A stretch of 64,000 nt of DNA, from contig NZ_AP023262.1 of assembly GCF_016756615.1 (NCBI RefSeq), positions 310,001-374,000 of the forward strand, written 5' to 3'. The translations under genes were made by a program, and so were the position numbers. The notes under the pieces were generated by a model. That model saw only the letters and a list, made by a program, of their open reading frames with translations. It was not told the DNA's origin and ran no database searches. Positions 46,541 to 60,556 of this stretch are shown piece after piece. The first letter of the stretch is position 1. Each line of letters opens with the position of its first letter. Origin of the DNA: Mesorhizobium sp. L-8-3 (lineage in GTDB: Bacteria; Pseudomonadota; Alphaproteobacteria; Rhizobiales; Rhizobiaceae).

Positions 46541-47282
46541 CCGAGCGATTGCCGTTCCGTCCTGGGCCGGCATCGACCCGGTCGTGCAAAGACAACCACT
46601 CACTCAGCAACTCGTTGATGAGAAGCGGATGCTCGAGCGGTGCGCAGTGGCCGCAGTTTTCAAGGACCGTAATGTGGGAGCCAGGTATCGCTTCGTGAAT
46701 TTCCCGAGCGCATTCTGGGGGCGTCACCGTGTCATGGTCGCCTACCAGGACGAGTGCCGGGCAATCGACCAATCTGAGCATATTACGTGAATCGGGGCGA
46801 TTGATGATTGCCCGCTGCTGCCTGCGATAGGCCTCGAGCCCGAGTTCCACCGAAGCGTCACGCAGGCCGGCGCGGACTTCCGGGTCGACGGCCTCGAAAT
46901 CGAGGCAGGCCTGGGACATGGTGCGACGGTTCGAGACGGCCATGCCCTCTCGTTCGGCAAGCTCGAGAACCTCCATGCGGCGGGCAGTACTGGCAGGGTC
47001 TTCCGGCCGGACGGAGGTGGAAATGAGGGTGAGGCTCAGCAGCCGTCCGGCCAGTTGGGGCAGCATCTGCAAGGCGATGTAGCCGCCCATCGACCAGGCC
47101 GCGAGGTGGAAGCGCGCCGGCAATTGCTCGAGGACGCGGTCGGCCATCGCGGCGATGGTGTCGCAATGCTGATGCCGTTGCGGCACGATCACCCGCCGTG
47201 ACGGGCTGAAATAGCGTGTCTGGTTCACCCATGAGCGATGGTCGGACTGTAGCCCGGGTAGAAGGACGAGCGGCTCAGACAT
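46524..47282 (-). CDS. Alpha/beta hydrolase
   Basis: A 252-residue protein. The nucleophile elbow is HLAAWSMGGYIAL, the acid is in LVGDHDTVTPP and the catalytic His in ENCGHCAPLEHP. Start 47282 (MSEPLVLLPG) overlaps the stop of the upstream ABC ATPase by 8 bp, so translation is coupled. It is the last intact gene of the ABC operon and probably acts on the imported compound. The substrate (ester, lactone or amide) is unknown. Confidence 0.88.
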   Translation of the reverse strand: MSEPLVLLPGLQSDHRSWVNQTRYFSPSRRVIVPQRHQHCDTIAAMADRVLEQLPARFHLAAWSMGGYIALQMLPQLAGRLLSLTLISTSVRPEDPASTARRMEVLELAEREGMAVSNRRTMSQACLDFEAVDPEVRAGLRDASVELGLEAYRRQQRAIINRPDSRNMLRLVDCPALVLVGDHDTVTPPECAREIHEAIPGSHITVLENCGHCAPLEHPLLINELLSEWLSLHDRVDAGPGRNGNRSDLIVS

Positions 47283-48275
47283 GGACAACCTCTGATGCGG
47301 CGGTAGGCGAAAGCAGAGCTTCGGCGTGGTGGCAGGCGACGCTCTGGCCACCGATGTCGCGTAGCGCCGGCACCTCATCGGTGCAGCGCGCGGTGGCGTG
47401 GGCGCAGCGGGTGCGGAAATGGCAGCCGGAGGGCGGAGCGAGCGGGCTCGGCATTTCGCCTGCCCAGGCCGTGCGCCGGCCTCGTGCGGCCGGTGTCGGG
47501 GTGGGCACGGCGGCAAGCAGGGTCCGTGTGTAGGGATGGGCCGGGCGGGAAAACACCGCCTCGGTGGTTGCCAGTTCGACGATGCGGCCCAAATACATCA
47601 CCGCAACGCGGTCGGCGACATGAGCGATGACCGACATGTCGTGCGAGACGAAGACGAGGGTCAGGCCCATCTCGGCCTGCAGCCGGATGATCAGATTGAG
47701 AATCTGAGCCTGGATGGAGACGTCGAGCGCCGAAACCGCCTCGTCGGCGACGATGAGCCGCGGGTTGAGCGCGATGGCGCGGGCTATGCCGATGCGCTGG
47801 CATTGCCCGCCGGAGAGTTCGTGCGGGAAATGATCGAGCAGATGGGTGCCAAGACCGACCTGCCGCGCCAGCTCTTCGACCCGTGCCTCGATCTCGTCAG
47901 GCGTGCCGGTGCGATAGTTGCGCAGCGCCTCGCCGATGATGGCGCGGGCCTTCATGCGTGGATTGAGCGAGGCGTAGGGGTCCTGGAACACCATCTGGAA
48001 GTTGCGACGCGCCTGTTTCAGCGCTCGCTTGTCCAGCGTCGCCAGCTCGATGCCGTCGAGGGACACGGCGCCACGGCTCGGCGCTTCAAGCTGCACGATC
48101 AGGCGGGCCAGCGAGGACTTGCCGCAGCCGCTCTCGCCGACGAGGCCGAGCGTCTCACCCTCGAATACGTCGAGCGAGACGTCGTCGACGGCGCGCAGTT
48201 TCCGGCGCGGCAGGAATAGTCCGCGCCGGGCCAGCGGGTAATCCTTGCCGACATGGCGCAGGGACAGGAAGGCGC

Positions 48276-48279
<4 letters not shown>
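47275..48279 (-). CDS. Peptide-type ABC transporter ATP-binding protein (DppF/OppF-like)
   Basis: A 334-residue ATPase. It has Walker A GESGCGKSSLARLI, the Q-loop QMVFQDPYASLNPRM, the signature LSGGQCQRIGIARAI and Walker B LIVADEAVSALDVSIQAQ. The C-terminal oligopeptide-ABC extension with cysteines (CHFRTRCAHATARC) is present. Two unusual choices are Cys in the signature (GGQCQR, commonly GGQRQR) and Ala in DEAVSALD (commonly DEPVSALD). It overlaps the DppD-like gene by 4 bp. Confidence 0.92.
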
Positions 48280-49309
<1,030 letters not shown>

Positions 49310-49313
<4 letters not shown>

Positions 49314-50185
49314 AGGCCCGATCTCCGCGACTTTCGTGGATCGAGCGCGTCGCTCAGCCGGTCGCCCAGGATATTCACCGCCAGCACAAGCAGCGACAGC
49401 AGCACGCCCGGATAAAGCATCAGCACCGGATGGATGCGGAACTGCTGACGGGCGTCGGCCATCATGCCGCCCCAGCTCGGCACTTCGGGCGACAGCCCGA
49501 CGCCGAGGAAGCTGAGCACGGCCGAGGCGATGATCGCCGAAGCACAGACATAGGTGGCCTGCACCAGCACCGGCCCCAGGGTGTTGGGAAGGATGTGCCG
49601 CCACACGAGCGGCAAGCCGGAGGTGCCGATCGAGATGGCTGCGGTGACGTGCAACTGCCGGCGCACGCCCAGCACCACCGAGCGCACCAGCCGCACCATG
49701 CGCGGGACCTCAGGGATCGTAATGGCGACGATCACCGTCAGCAGCCCGGCACTCATCAGCGAGGCGAAGGCAATGGCGAGCAACACGGCCGGGATTGCCA
49801 TCATCGCGTCGGTCAGGCGCATGACCACGGCGCCACCGATGGAGCTGAGGCCGGCATAGATGCCGATGGCGACGCCGAGCAGCGTGACGAGGATGGCGAC
49901 CAAAAAGCCGACCGCCATCGAGACCCGCGTGCCATAGACGGCGCGGGCATAGACGTCGCGACCCAGATGGTCGCGCCCCCAGATGGCGCTGTCGCTCGGT
50001 GGCTTCAGGCGTTGTGCCGGATCGATCTTCAACGGATCGCCGGCGAGCAGCGGTGCGAAGATGGCAATCAGCACGAAGGCGAAAAGCAGGGCACAGCAAA
50101 CGACTGTCGCCGGGTTGCGGCGGGCGTAGTCGAGCCAGCGAGAGACAGGCGATGGCCCTACGGAGGAGGTGCCGAGCATGCTCAT
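49310..50185 (-). CDS. Peptide-type ABC transporter permease (DppC-like)
   Basis: A 291-residue inner-membrane protein with about six hydrophobic segments. The N-terminal region has FAPLLAGDPLKIDPAQRLKP and then WGRDHLGRDVYARAVYGTRV, both classical for DppC/OppC. The EAA loop region lies near RHILPNTLGPVLVQ. It starts 3 bp after the DppB-like stop. Confidence 0.93.
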
Positions 50186-50188
50186 GGC

Positions 50189-51130
50189 TCAGCCCCTCAC
50201 GCGCGGGTCGAGCAGCGCGTAGCTCATGTCGACCAGGATATTGACGACGATCAGCACGGCGGCAAAGAACAGGATGACGCCCTGCACGATCGGGTAGTCC
50301 CGCCGGGTGACGGCATCGACGGTGAGGCGGCCAATGCCGGGGATATTGAACACGGACTCGGTCACCACCACACCGCCCACCAGGGTAGCGAGCCCGATAC
50401 CGATGACAGTTACTACCGGTACGCCGGCATTCTTGAGCGCATGGACGATGAGAATGCGCAGCGTCGGCAGGCCCTTGGCCCGCGCGGTGCGGACGTGGTT
50501 TTCATTGAGCACGTCGAGCATGGCGGCACGGGTGACGCGGGCGATGAGAGCGGCAAAGACCAGTGCCAGCGCCACGGAGGGCAGCGTCACGCTGCGCAGC
50601 GTGTCGAGCGCGCCATTTTTGAGCGGGCTGTAGCCCTGCACCGGGAACCACCCGAGGTTGACCGCGAAGACATAGGTGAGAAGGTAGCCGATGACGAAGA
50701 CCGGCACCGAGAAGCCGAGCACGGCAAAGCCCATGATCGAGCGGTCGATCCAGGTGTTCGCCTTCCAGGCGGCGATCACTCCGAGCGGCACGGCGATCAT
50801 CACGGTGATGATCAGCGTCACTGTCGCCAGCACGAAAGTCGGTTCGATGCGCTGCGCGATCAGCTTGGTCACCGGCTGGCCGGAATAGATCGAGACGCCG
50901 AGATCGAGCTGCAGCGCGTTGCCCACCCAGATGGCAAAACGCGTCAGAAGCGGTTCGTTGAGATGCAGGCGCTCGCGGATCTGTTCGACCTGGGCGGGTG
51001 TGGCATTGTCGCCGGCAATCAGCAGGGCGGGGTCGCCCGGCGTCAGGTTCACCAAGGAGAAGATGAAGACCGCCACCATCAGCAGGATGGGAATGGCCGA
51101 GAGCACCCGGCCGATTACATAGGCAAACAT
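50189..51130 (-). CDS. Peptide-type ABC transporter permease (DppB-like)
   Basis: A 313-residue inner-membrane protein with about six segments. The opening FAYVIGRVLSAIPILLMVAV and LVNLTPGDPALLIAGDNATP are DppB/OppB hallmarks, and ENHVRTARAKGLPTLRILIV is the EAA motif. MFAYVIGR at 51130 is the preferred start. It pairs with the DppC-like permease and lies 55 bp after the substrate-binding protein stop. Confidence 0.93.
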   Translation of the reverse strand: MFAYVIGRVLSAIPILLMVAVFIFSLVNLTPGDPALLIAGDNATPAQVEQIRERLHLNEPLLTRFAIWVGNALQLDLGVSIYSGQPVTKLIAQRIEPTFVLATVTLIITVMIAVPLGVIAAWKANTWIDRSIMGFAVLGFSVPVFVIGYLLTYVFAVNLGWFPVQGYSPLKNGALDTLRSVTLPSVALALVFAALIARVTRAAMLDVLNENHVRTARAKGLPTLRILIVHALKNAGVPVVTVIGIGLATLVGGVVVTESVFNIPGIGRLTVDAVTRRDYPIVQGVILFFAAVLIVVNILVDMSYALLDPRVRG

Positions 51131-51185
51131 GAACGACCTCCCCGGCAATGCCGCCCGGTGAATCCGGGCGGCGCGATAGGCGAGC

Positions 51186-52766
51186 TTACTGCTTGCGGCT
51201 CACATTCCAGAAGAACGGAACCGGGCTGTCGATGAAGCCTTCGAGGTTGGAGGCGACACCCTGGGCCAACGAGGCCTGCCCGAGCGGGACGAAGGGCACG
51301 AGGTCATAGGCGACCGTCTGCATCTTCTCGGCCAGCGACTTCTTTTCGGCGGGGTCCGATGTAACCGCGAAACGAGTGCGCAGGTCGCGGAGCTCAGCCG
51401 AGTCCGCCCAGCCGAACCAGCCATCGAGGCCGGCACCCGCGACGTAGACATTGGTCATCGGGTTGGACTGGTCGACATAGCCCCAGCCGGTGAAGAACAC
51501 GTTCCAGCCGCCATTGGCGACCGGTTCCTTGCTGGCGCGGCGGGTCGACACCGATGCCCAATCCGTCATCTTCTCATCAACCGCGAAACCAGCCTCCTCG
51601 AGCATGGGCTTGAGCACCGAATAAGCGTGGTCGTGGAACGGAATGTCGGTGACGTGCGGCAGGAACACAGGCGTGCCGTCATATCCGGCCTCCGCCAGCA
51701 AGGCTTTCGCCCTGGCCGGGTCGCGCGTCATGATGCGGTCGGTGTTGACGGTGCTCTCATAGGGCGAGCCACAGAAGAAGACGGCCGCGCAGACCTGGTA
51801 GAGTTGCGTCTGTTCGCCAAAGATGGCCTGCATGAACGGCGTCGGCTCCAACGCCCACTGCAGTGCTTCACGCACCTTGGGATCGTCGAAGGGCGGGTTG
51901 AGGTGGTTGACCACCAACTGCAGACTGTTGCCGGCCTGAGGGTTGGCGAAGATGTGTGCCGTTTCCGATCCCTCGAACAGCGGGATCAGGTCGGCGGCCA
52001 CGTCCTCGATCCAGTCGATTTCACCGTTGAGCAGCGCATCGACCGCCTGCGAAGAGTCCGGGATGTAGCGGATTTCGATGCGGTCGAATTTCGCCACCTT
52101 GCCACCGGCCGCCATGCTGGCAGGCTCGGAACGCGGCACGTAGTCGGCGAACTTCTCATAGACCGCGACGCTGCCCGGCACCCACTCATCGACCATCATC
52201 CTGAACGGGCCCGAACCGATAGGCTCGGTCACGGGCACCGTCGGGTCGTTGGCCGCCAACCGCGCCGGCATGATGAACGGTACGTTTGACGAGATCTTGC
52301 CCAGCGCCGGCAGGACCTGCGCCCACGGTTCTTTCATCTGGAGTACGAGGGTCTTGTCGTCGGTCGCGGTCAGCGCTTCGGCCTTGTCGAACAGGATCTT
52401 GCCAAGCCCATCCACCTTGCCCCAGCGCTGCAGCGACGCCACGGCATCGGCGGCGGTCACGGGCGAGCCGTCATGGAACTTAAGGCCGTCGCGCAGCGTG
52501 ATCGTGTAGGTCAACTGGTCGTCCGACAGCGTGTAGCCTTCGGCCATCTGCGGCTGCACGGCAAAGTTCGCGTCGAGCGCAAACAGCGTGTCGTAGATCA
52601 GGTAGGCGCTGTTGCGAATGGTGAAGTTGGTCGTGGCGATCGGGTCGACCGAATTGATGTCGCCATTCATACGCAGTCGCAGGACTTCCTCGGCGGTTGC
52701 GCCGAATGTGCCCCCCAGCATCAGCGAGGCGGCGATCGCCGTCAAAGCCAGTGATTTCAGTTTCAT
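51186..52766 (-). CDS. Family 5 extracellular substrate-binding protein
   Basis: A 526-residue periplasmic binding protein with a Sec signal peptide (SLALTAIAASLMLGGTFGATA). The SBP_bac_5 features are LTYTITLRDGLKFHDGSPVT and ADAVASLQRW. The family binds peptides, nickel or oligosaccharides. Because a LacI-family regulator is divergent to it, a sugar-like ligand is plausible but inferred. A GGAGGGA ribosome-binding site precedes the ATG. Operator-like sites lie just upstream. Confidence 0.92.
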   Translation of the reverse strand: MKLKSLALTAIAASLMLGGTFGATAEEVLRLRMNGDINSVDPIATTNFTIRNSAYLIYDTLFALDANFAVQPQMAEGYTLSDDQLTYTITLRDGLKFHDGSPVTAADAVASLQRWGKVDGLGKILFDKAEALTATDDKTLVLQMKEPWAQVLPALGKISSNVPFIMPARLAANDPTVPVTEPIGSGPFRMMVDEWVPGSVAVYEKFADYVPRSEPASMAAGGKVAKFDRIEIRYIPDSSQAVDALLNGEIDWIEDVAADLIPLFEGSETAHIFANPQAGNSLQLVVNHLNPPFDDPKVREALQWALEPTPFMQAIFGEQTQLYQVCAAVFFCGSPYESTVNTDRIMTRDPARAKALLAEAGYDGTPVFLPHVTDIPFHDHAYSVLKPMLEEAGFAVDEKMTDWASVSTRRASKEPVANGGWNVFFTGWGYVDQSNPMTNVYVAGAGLDGWFGWADSAELRDLRTRFAVTSDPAEKKSLAEKMQTVAYDLVPFVPLGQASLAQGVASNLEGFIDSPVPFFWNVSRKQ

Positions 52767-52795
52767 GAACTCCCTCCCAACCGCCCGTTAGGCGG

Positions 52796-52811
52796 CACAA
52801 AACGTTACGCG
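52796..52811 (-). promoter_or_regulatory. LacI-type operator O1, near the binding-protein gene
   Basis: CACAAAACGTTACGCG lies 30-45 bp upstream of the substrate-binding protein start. Its reverse complement occurs exactly at 52864-52879. The central AACGTT with A/T-rich flanks is typical of LacI-family operators. Bound repressor here would block transcription of the ABC operon. Confidence 0.65.
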
Positions 52812-52863
52812 CTTTCCACAATCGCAGTTTCCTAAAGGTTCAAGGTGTCACGGACCTTCAGAA

Positions 52864-52880
52864 CGCGTAACGTTTTGTGT
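52864..52880 (+). promoter_or_regulatory. LacI-type operator O2, mid-intergenic
   Basis: CGCGTAACGTTTTGTGT is the perfect 16-bp inverse of O1, with its centre about 68 bp away. Two sites at this distance could allow looping or cooperative binding. It shares AACGTTTTGTGT with O3. Confidence 0.65.
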
Positions 52881-52984
52881 TTAGCTTGCAATATTGGTAT
52901 GTGCAAGTGCCCTGTGCGGCGCAGCCCGACGCGGATATCCCGAAAATGGGCGGTTTGCCGCTTGGAACTACGCTCTGCCATTGA

Positions 52985-53000
52985 CGAAACGTTTTGTGTC
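52985..53000 (+). promoter_or_regulatory. LacI-type operator O3, near the regulator gene
   Basis: CGAAACGTTTTGTGTC lies 32-47 bp upstream of the lacI-type start and shares AACGTTTTGTGT with O2. A TTGACG at 52981-52986, a possible -35 element, overlaps its edge. This suggests autoregulation of the repressor. Confidence 0.6.
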
Positions 53001-53031
53001 AGGTTGAAGAAGCTGGAGTTCGGAGCATCGA

Positions 53032-54033
53032 ATGTCGACCATTCGCGACGTCGCACGCATAGCCAAGGTCTCGATCACCACAGTCTCGGCCACGCTCAAC
53101 GGCACGGCTCCGGTGAGCGAGGAACTGCGCGCTCGCGTCTGGGCCGCCGTCGGGGAGGCGGGCTACCACCCCGATCCGGTGGCGAGAAACCTGCGCAAGG
53201 GCGTCTCAAATACCATTGGTCTGATCGTCCCCGACATTGCCACGCCCTGGGCCGCCCATCTGGCCAAAGCGATGCAGTCGGCGCTGTCGGATCGGGGCTA
53301 CAATATGTTGTTCGCCAGCAACGAAGATGACCCGGTGCGCGAGTTTCGCGAGATCGAGCTGTTTTCGGCGCATCGCGTCGCCGGCCTGATTGTGGCGCCC
53401 ACCAGCCAGGGAGCGGATTATCCGTCGCGTCTGGCTGCCGCCATCCGCACCCCGGCCGTTCTCGTCGATCGGGTGATCCCTGACAGCCGCTTCGATGCAG
53501 TGGTCGACGACAACCATCTGGGCGCACAGCTGGTGACGCGGCACCTACTCACTCTCGGGCACCGCGACATCGCCTTCCTCGTTGGTCGGCCCGGCATCTC
53601 GCCGTCCGACGAGCGCTTCGATGGTTTTTGCCAGACTATGGCCGCGGCCGGCGTTTCAGTGCGCGACGACCTGGTGCGACGGTCGTGCTACAGGTCCGAC
53701 CACGCCTTCACGGCGGTACAGCAATTGATGAATATGGCCAGGCCACCCACGGCCATCGCCTGCATCAACATCGCCCAATTGCTCGGCACCATGGCAGGTC
53801 TCAAGAATATCGGGCTCAGCGTGCCGAACGATGTTTCGGTGGTCAGTTTTGACGGGTTCCATCCTGCCGAAGGCTGGGCCCCCAGCATCACGTCGCTGCA
53901 TCAGGACATCGCGGCGATCAGTACCCGGGCATCCGAACTGCTAACGACCCGGATTGCCGGCGACGCTGCCACCCCGCAAATCGTCCGAATCCCGCCACGC
54001 CTCCAGATCCGCGAATCCTGCCGCGCGATTTGA
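53032..54033 (+). CDS. LacI-family transcriptional regulator
   Basis: A 333-residue regulator. The HTH is TIRDVARIAKVSITTVSATL, the hinge PVARNLRKGVSNTIGLIVPD and the rest a periplasmic-binding-like ligand domain. It is divergent from the substrate-binding protein gene, with three matching operator-like sites between. It very likely controls the ABC-hydrolase operon and itself. The inducer is probably the imported compound or a product of it. Confidence 0.93.
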   Translation: MSTIRDVARIAKVSITTVSATLNGTAPVSEELRARVWAAVGEAGYHPDPVARNLRKGVSNTIGLIVPDIATPWAAHLAKAMQSALSDRGYNMLFASNEDDPVREFREIELFSAHRVAGLIVAPTSQGADYPSRLAAAIRTPAVLVDRVIPDSRFDAVVDDNHLGAQLVTRHLLTLGHRDIAFLVGRPGISPSDERFDGFCQTMAAAGVSVRDDLVRRSCYRSDHAFTAVQQLMNMARPPTAIACINIAQLLGTMAGLKNIGLSVPNDVSVVSFDGFHPAEGWAPSITSLHQDIAAISTRASELLTTRIAGDAATPQIVRIPPRLQIRESCRAI

Positions 54034-54135
54034 GGCATATTTCCTTGCCTCATCTTGCCAGACCAACGCAGGCGACGCAGTGCTTTAACTACGGAGGGAG
54101 TGCGGCGATCGCCCGCCGGCTGAACAGCGCAGCGG

Positions 54136-56337
54136 CTACGACGTCTGCTCCAGGGCCCTGCGGATCGGCAGTGACCGAACCCTCTTGCCACCAGCGGCGA
54201 AGAGCGCGTTGCAGAGCGCTGGTGCTGCCGGCGGCAGGCCCGGCTCGCCGAGCCCTCCCCAAGCCCCGTCGCTCGCTACGAAGTGCACCTCGATGATGGG
54301 CGCTTCGGCCATGGTCATGATCGGATAGTCCGGGAAGTTGGCTTCGACGACCGCGCCAGCGTCCAGCGTGATCTCCTCGAACAACGCCGCGCCCAGCCCC
54401 ATCAATATCGCGCCCTCCACCTGAGCGCGCGCGGTGTCGGGGTGGATGACCGTGCCGCAGTCGACCACCGCGACGACCCGGTGGACATGCGGCATGCCGT
54501 CAGGACGGAGCGACACCTCGACCACCTCGGCGACGATGGTGCCGTAGCTTTCGGCGATGGCGATGCCGCGGCCATGGCCGGTGGGCAATGCCGTTCCCCA
54601 GCCGGCCTTTTCGGCCACGGTCTCCAGCACCTTGCGCTCGCGCGAGCCCGCCGGCAGCAGGGACCGCCGGTACTCGAAGGGGTCCTGCCCCGCGGAATGG
54701 GCGAGTTCGTCGACAAAACTCTCCATCCAGAAGGCGTGCTGCGTATGAGCGACGGCTCGCCATGTCCCGGTACGGACATGGGTGGCGAAATCGATCGCCC
54801 GGATCGACTGGTTCGCGATCGTGTAGGGCAGCGCAAAACCCTCGTTGCGCGTGGGACCGGCGAGGAAGGTCTGCAGCCAGGCCGTCGGCCGCCCGTCCCG
54901 CCCCAACGATGCCTTCATGACGGTCGCGAGCGCGGGCCTGTAGGCACCGTGGGTGAATTCCTCCTCCCGCGAAAGGATCAGCTTCACCGGACGCGGCGAG
55001 GCGGCCCGCGCCAGCGGCACAATTTGATCGAGATAGTCGGCTGAGACCGGAATCCGCCGGCCAAAGGACCCGCCCGCCGCCAGGCCATGGAAGGTCACCG
55101 CGTCACCGGAAAGACCCGAGAGCTCGACAAGTTTCGCCTTGGTGCCGAGCGCGTCCTGCTCGCCGCCCCAGACCGTCAGCCGGCCCTCGGCGAATTGGGC
55201 GGTGATGTTGATCGGCTCCATCGCTGCGTGATGGAGGTAGGGGACCCGGTATGTCGCCGTAACTCGGCGCGTCTCGGCGGCCGCCTCGAACGCCTCGACG
55301 GTATCGCCGATGTCGACCATGTCGGTTCCGTCGATCTCGGAAAGTGCCCGGTCCTGCGCGGCATGCAAGGCGATCCCATCCAGGACCTTTGCATCTCCGT
55401 TAGAGAAACGCAGCTCCAGAGCGTCCACCGCCCGGCGCGCCTGCCACCAGCTCGGCGCGACGACAGCCGCCGCATTGTCGAGCGGCAGGACGTCGACGAC
55501 GCCTGATATGGCCTTGGCGGGAGCAAGGTCGGCATCGATGAGCCGCCCGCCATGGACAGGCGCCGACCGAAGCGCGGCATACAACATGTCGGGGAGCTTC
55601 AGGTCGATGCCATAGCCGAAACTGCCGTCGGTCTTGGCCGGAATGTCGAGACGTCCCGGCGACGTGCCGGCGATGCGCCATTCGCCCGGCTGCTTGAGCG
55701 GCGCGCCGTGCGGCACCGGAAGCCGCGCCGCCGCCTCCGCGAGCTCGCCGAAACGCGCGCTGCGGCCGGAGGCCTGATCGGAGACAATGCCGTCGCGCAC
55801 CGAGATCTGTGCGGCAGGCACGCTCCAGCGCGTCGCCGCTGCCGTCACCAACATGGCGCGGGCCGCCGCCCCCACGCGCCGCATGCCGAAGCGGCCGGTC
55901 ATGCGCACGGCGGTCGAGCCACCGGTGATCTGCAGGTCGATGACGCGTGCGATCTCCTCGAAGGCCATGTCGACCGCGCCGTCGACCAAAGGAAACTTCC
56001 GGTCCTCGATGATCCAGCCACGGGCCAGGAACTGGTTGGCGAAAGTCTTCTCCCCCGGCGCCCGCTCCGTCCTGACCTTGGACCAGTCGGCGTCGAGTTC
56101 CTCGGCGGCAAGCATGGCGAGCGCGGTATGCGTGCCCTGCCCCATGTCGATATGCGGCACATAGACGGTCACCGTGTCGTCCGTCGATATCTTCAGCCAG
56201 CCGGCGAGAAGATGTTCGCCCTCGCCCTGCACCTGGCCGATGGCGGCGCGCTCGTAGCTCGCCGCCCAGGCCCGGTATCCGAGCACGAGACCACCGGCCG
56301 CGGCAGCCGAGCCGAAAAGGAAGGTCCTGCGGCGCAT
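54136..56337 (-). CDS. Molybdopterin-containing aldehyde/isoquinoline oxidoreductase, large subunit (IorB-like)
   Basis: A 733-residue protein with a Tat-type signal (RRRTFLFGSAAAAGGLVLGY). The cofactor-binding segments include DMGQGTHTALAMLAAEELDA, GAPLKQPGEWRIAG and the active-site glutamate loop GGLGEPGLPPAAPAL. It resembles isoquinoline 1-oxidoreductase beta subunits, which hydroxylate N-heterocycles or oxidise aldehydes in the periplasm. Start 56337 keeps the Tat motif at the N-terminus. It follows the small iron-sulfur subunit with a 14-bp gap. Confidence 0.88.
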   Translation of the reverse strand: MRRRTFLFGSAAAAGGLVLGYRAWAASYERAAIGQVQGEGEHLLAGWLKISTDDTVTVYVPHIDMGQGTHTALAMLAAEELDADWSKVRTERAPGEKTFANQFLARGWIIEDRKFPLVDGAVDMAFEEIARVIDLQITGGSTAVRMTGRFGMRRVGAAARAMLVTAAATRWSVPAAQISVRDGIVSDQASGRSARFGELAEAAARLPVPHGAPLKQPGEWRIAGTSPGRLDIPAKTDGSFGYGIDLKLPDMLYAALRSAPVHGGRLIDADLAPAKAISGVVDVLPLDNAAAVVAPSWWQARRAVDALELRFSNGDAKVLDGIALHAAQDRALSEIDGTDMVDIGDTVEAFEAAAETRRVTATYRVPYLHHAAMEPINITAQFAEGRLTVWGGEQDALGTKAKLVELSGLSGDAVTFHGLAAGGSFGRRIPVSADYLDQIVPLARAASPRPVKLILSREEEFTHGAYRPALATVMKASLGRDGRPTAWLQTFLAGPTRNEGFALPYTIANQSIRAIDFATHVRTGTWRAVAHTQHAFWMESFVDELAHSAGQDPFEYRRSLLPAGSRERKVLETVAEKAGWGTALPTGHGRGIAIAESYGTIVAEVVEVSLRPDGMPHVHRVVAVVDCGTVIHPDTARAQVEGAILMGLGAALFEEITLDAGAVVEANFPDYPIMTMAEAPIIEVHFVASDGAWGGLGEPGLPPAAPALCNALFAAGGKRVRSLPIRRALEQTS

Positions 56338-56351
56338 CTGTGTCCCCTCCG

Positions 56352-56813
56352 TCAGGCCTCGGATGCAAGCGAACGGATCGCTGCGCGGATGCGCGGATAG
56401 GTGCCGCATCGGCAGAGATTGGTGATCGCCGCGTTGATCTCGTCATCCTCGGGCCGCGGGTTTTTGACGAGCAGGGCGGCCGCGGCCATGATCATGCCGG
56501 ACTGGCAATAGCCGCATTGCGGCACCTGCAGCCTTTCCCAGGCTTGCTGGACCGGATGTCGCCCAGCATCGTTCGACGCCGCGAGCCCTTCGATTGTAAT
56601 GATCTCGGCACCGGCTGCGGCCCCGACAGGCAGCGAGCAGGATCGTGTGGCAACACCATCGACATGCACGGTGCAGGCGCCGCAGGCGGCAACCCCGCAA
56701 CCATATTTGGTGCCGCTGAGCCCGACGTCTTCGCGCAGCACCCAGAGCAGCGGCTTCTCCGGCTCGCCCGCGAAGTCGAAAGGCTGACCGTTGATGGTGA
56801 GGCGGATCGACAT
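56352..56813 (-). CDS. [2Fe-2S] subunit of the molybdenum oxidoreductase (IorA-like)
   Basis: A 153-residue electron-transfer subunit. The first cluster is held in KYGCGVAACGACTVHVDG plus a Cys in RSCSLPVG. The second is held in QCGYCQSGMIM and NLCRCGTYPRI. Start 56813 (MSIRLTING) fits the family; the frame is open to 56903 with atypical residues. It lies upstream of the IorB-like subunit and is divergent from a LysR regulator 95 bp away. No c-type cytochrome subunit is adjacent. Confidence 0.92.
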   Translation of the reverse strand: MSIRLTINGQPFDFAGEPEKPLLWVLREDVGLSGTKYGCGVAACGACTVHVDGVATRSCSLPVGAAAGAEIITIEGLAASNDAGRHPVQQAWERLQVPQCGYCQSGMIMAAAALLVKNPRPEDDEINAAITNLCRCGTYPRIRAAIRSLASEA

Positions 56814-56908
56814 CGGCAACTCCTTCTCCGCTTCCGCGGCATCTTGCTCGGATGGCCAGACTCCCACCTCTTCCCCGCGGCGATAATCCGTCATAGTTTG
56901 CACGAACC

Positions 56909-60506
<3,598 letters not shown>

Positions 60507-60556
60507 CTGCCTGACTTTCGACGATCGCGTATTGTCCGGCATTGGAACGCGGAAAG

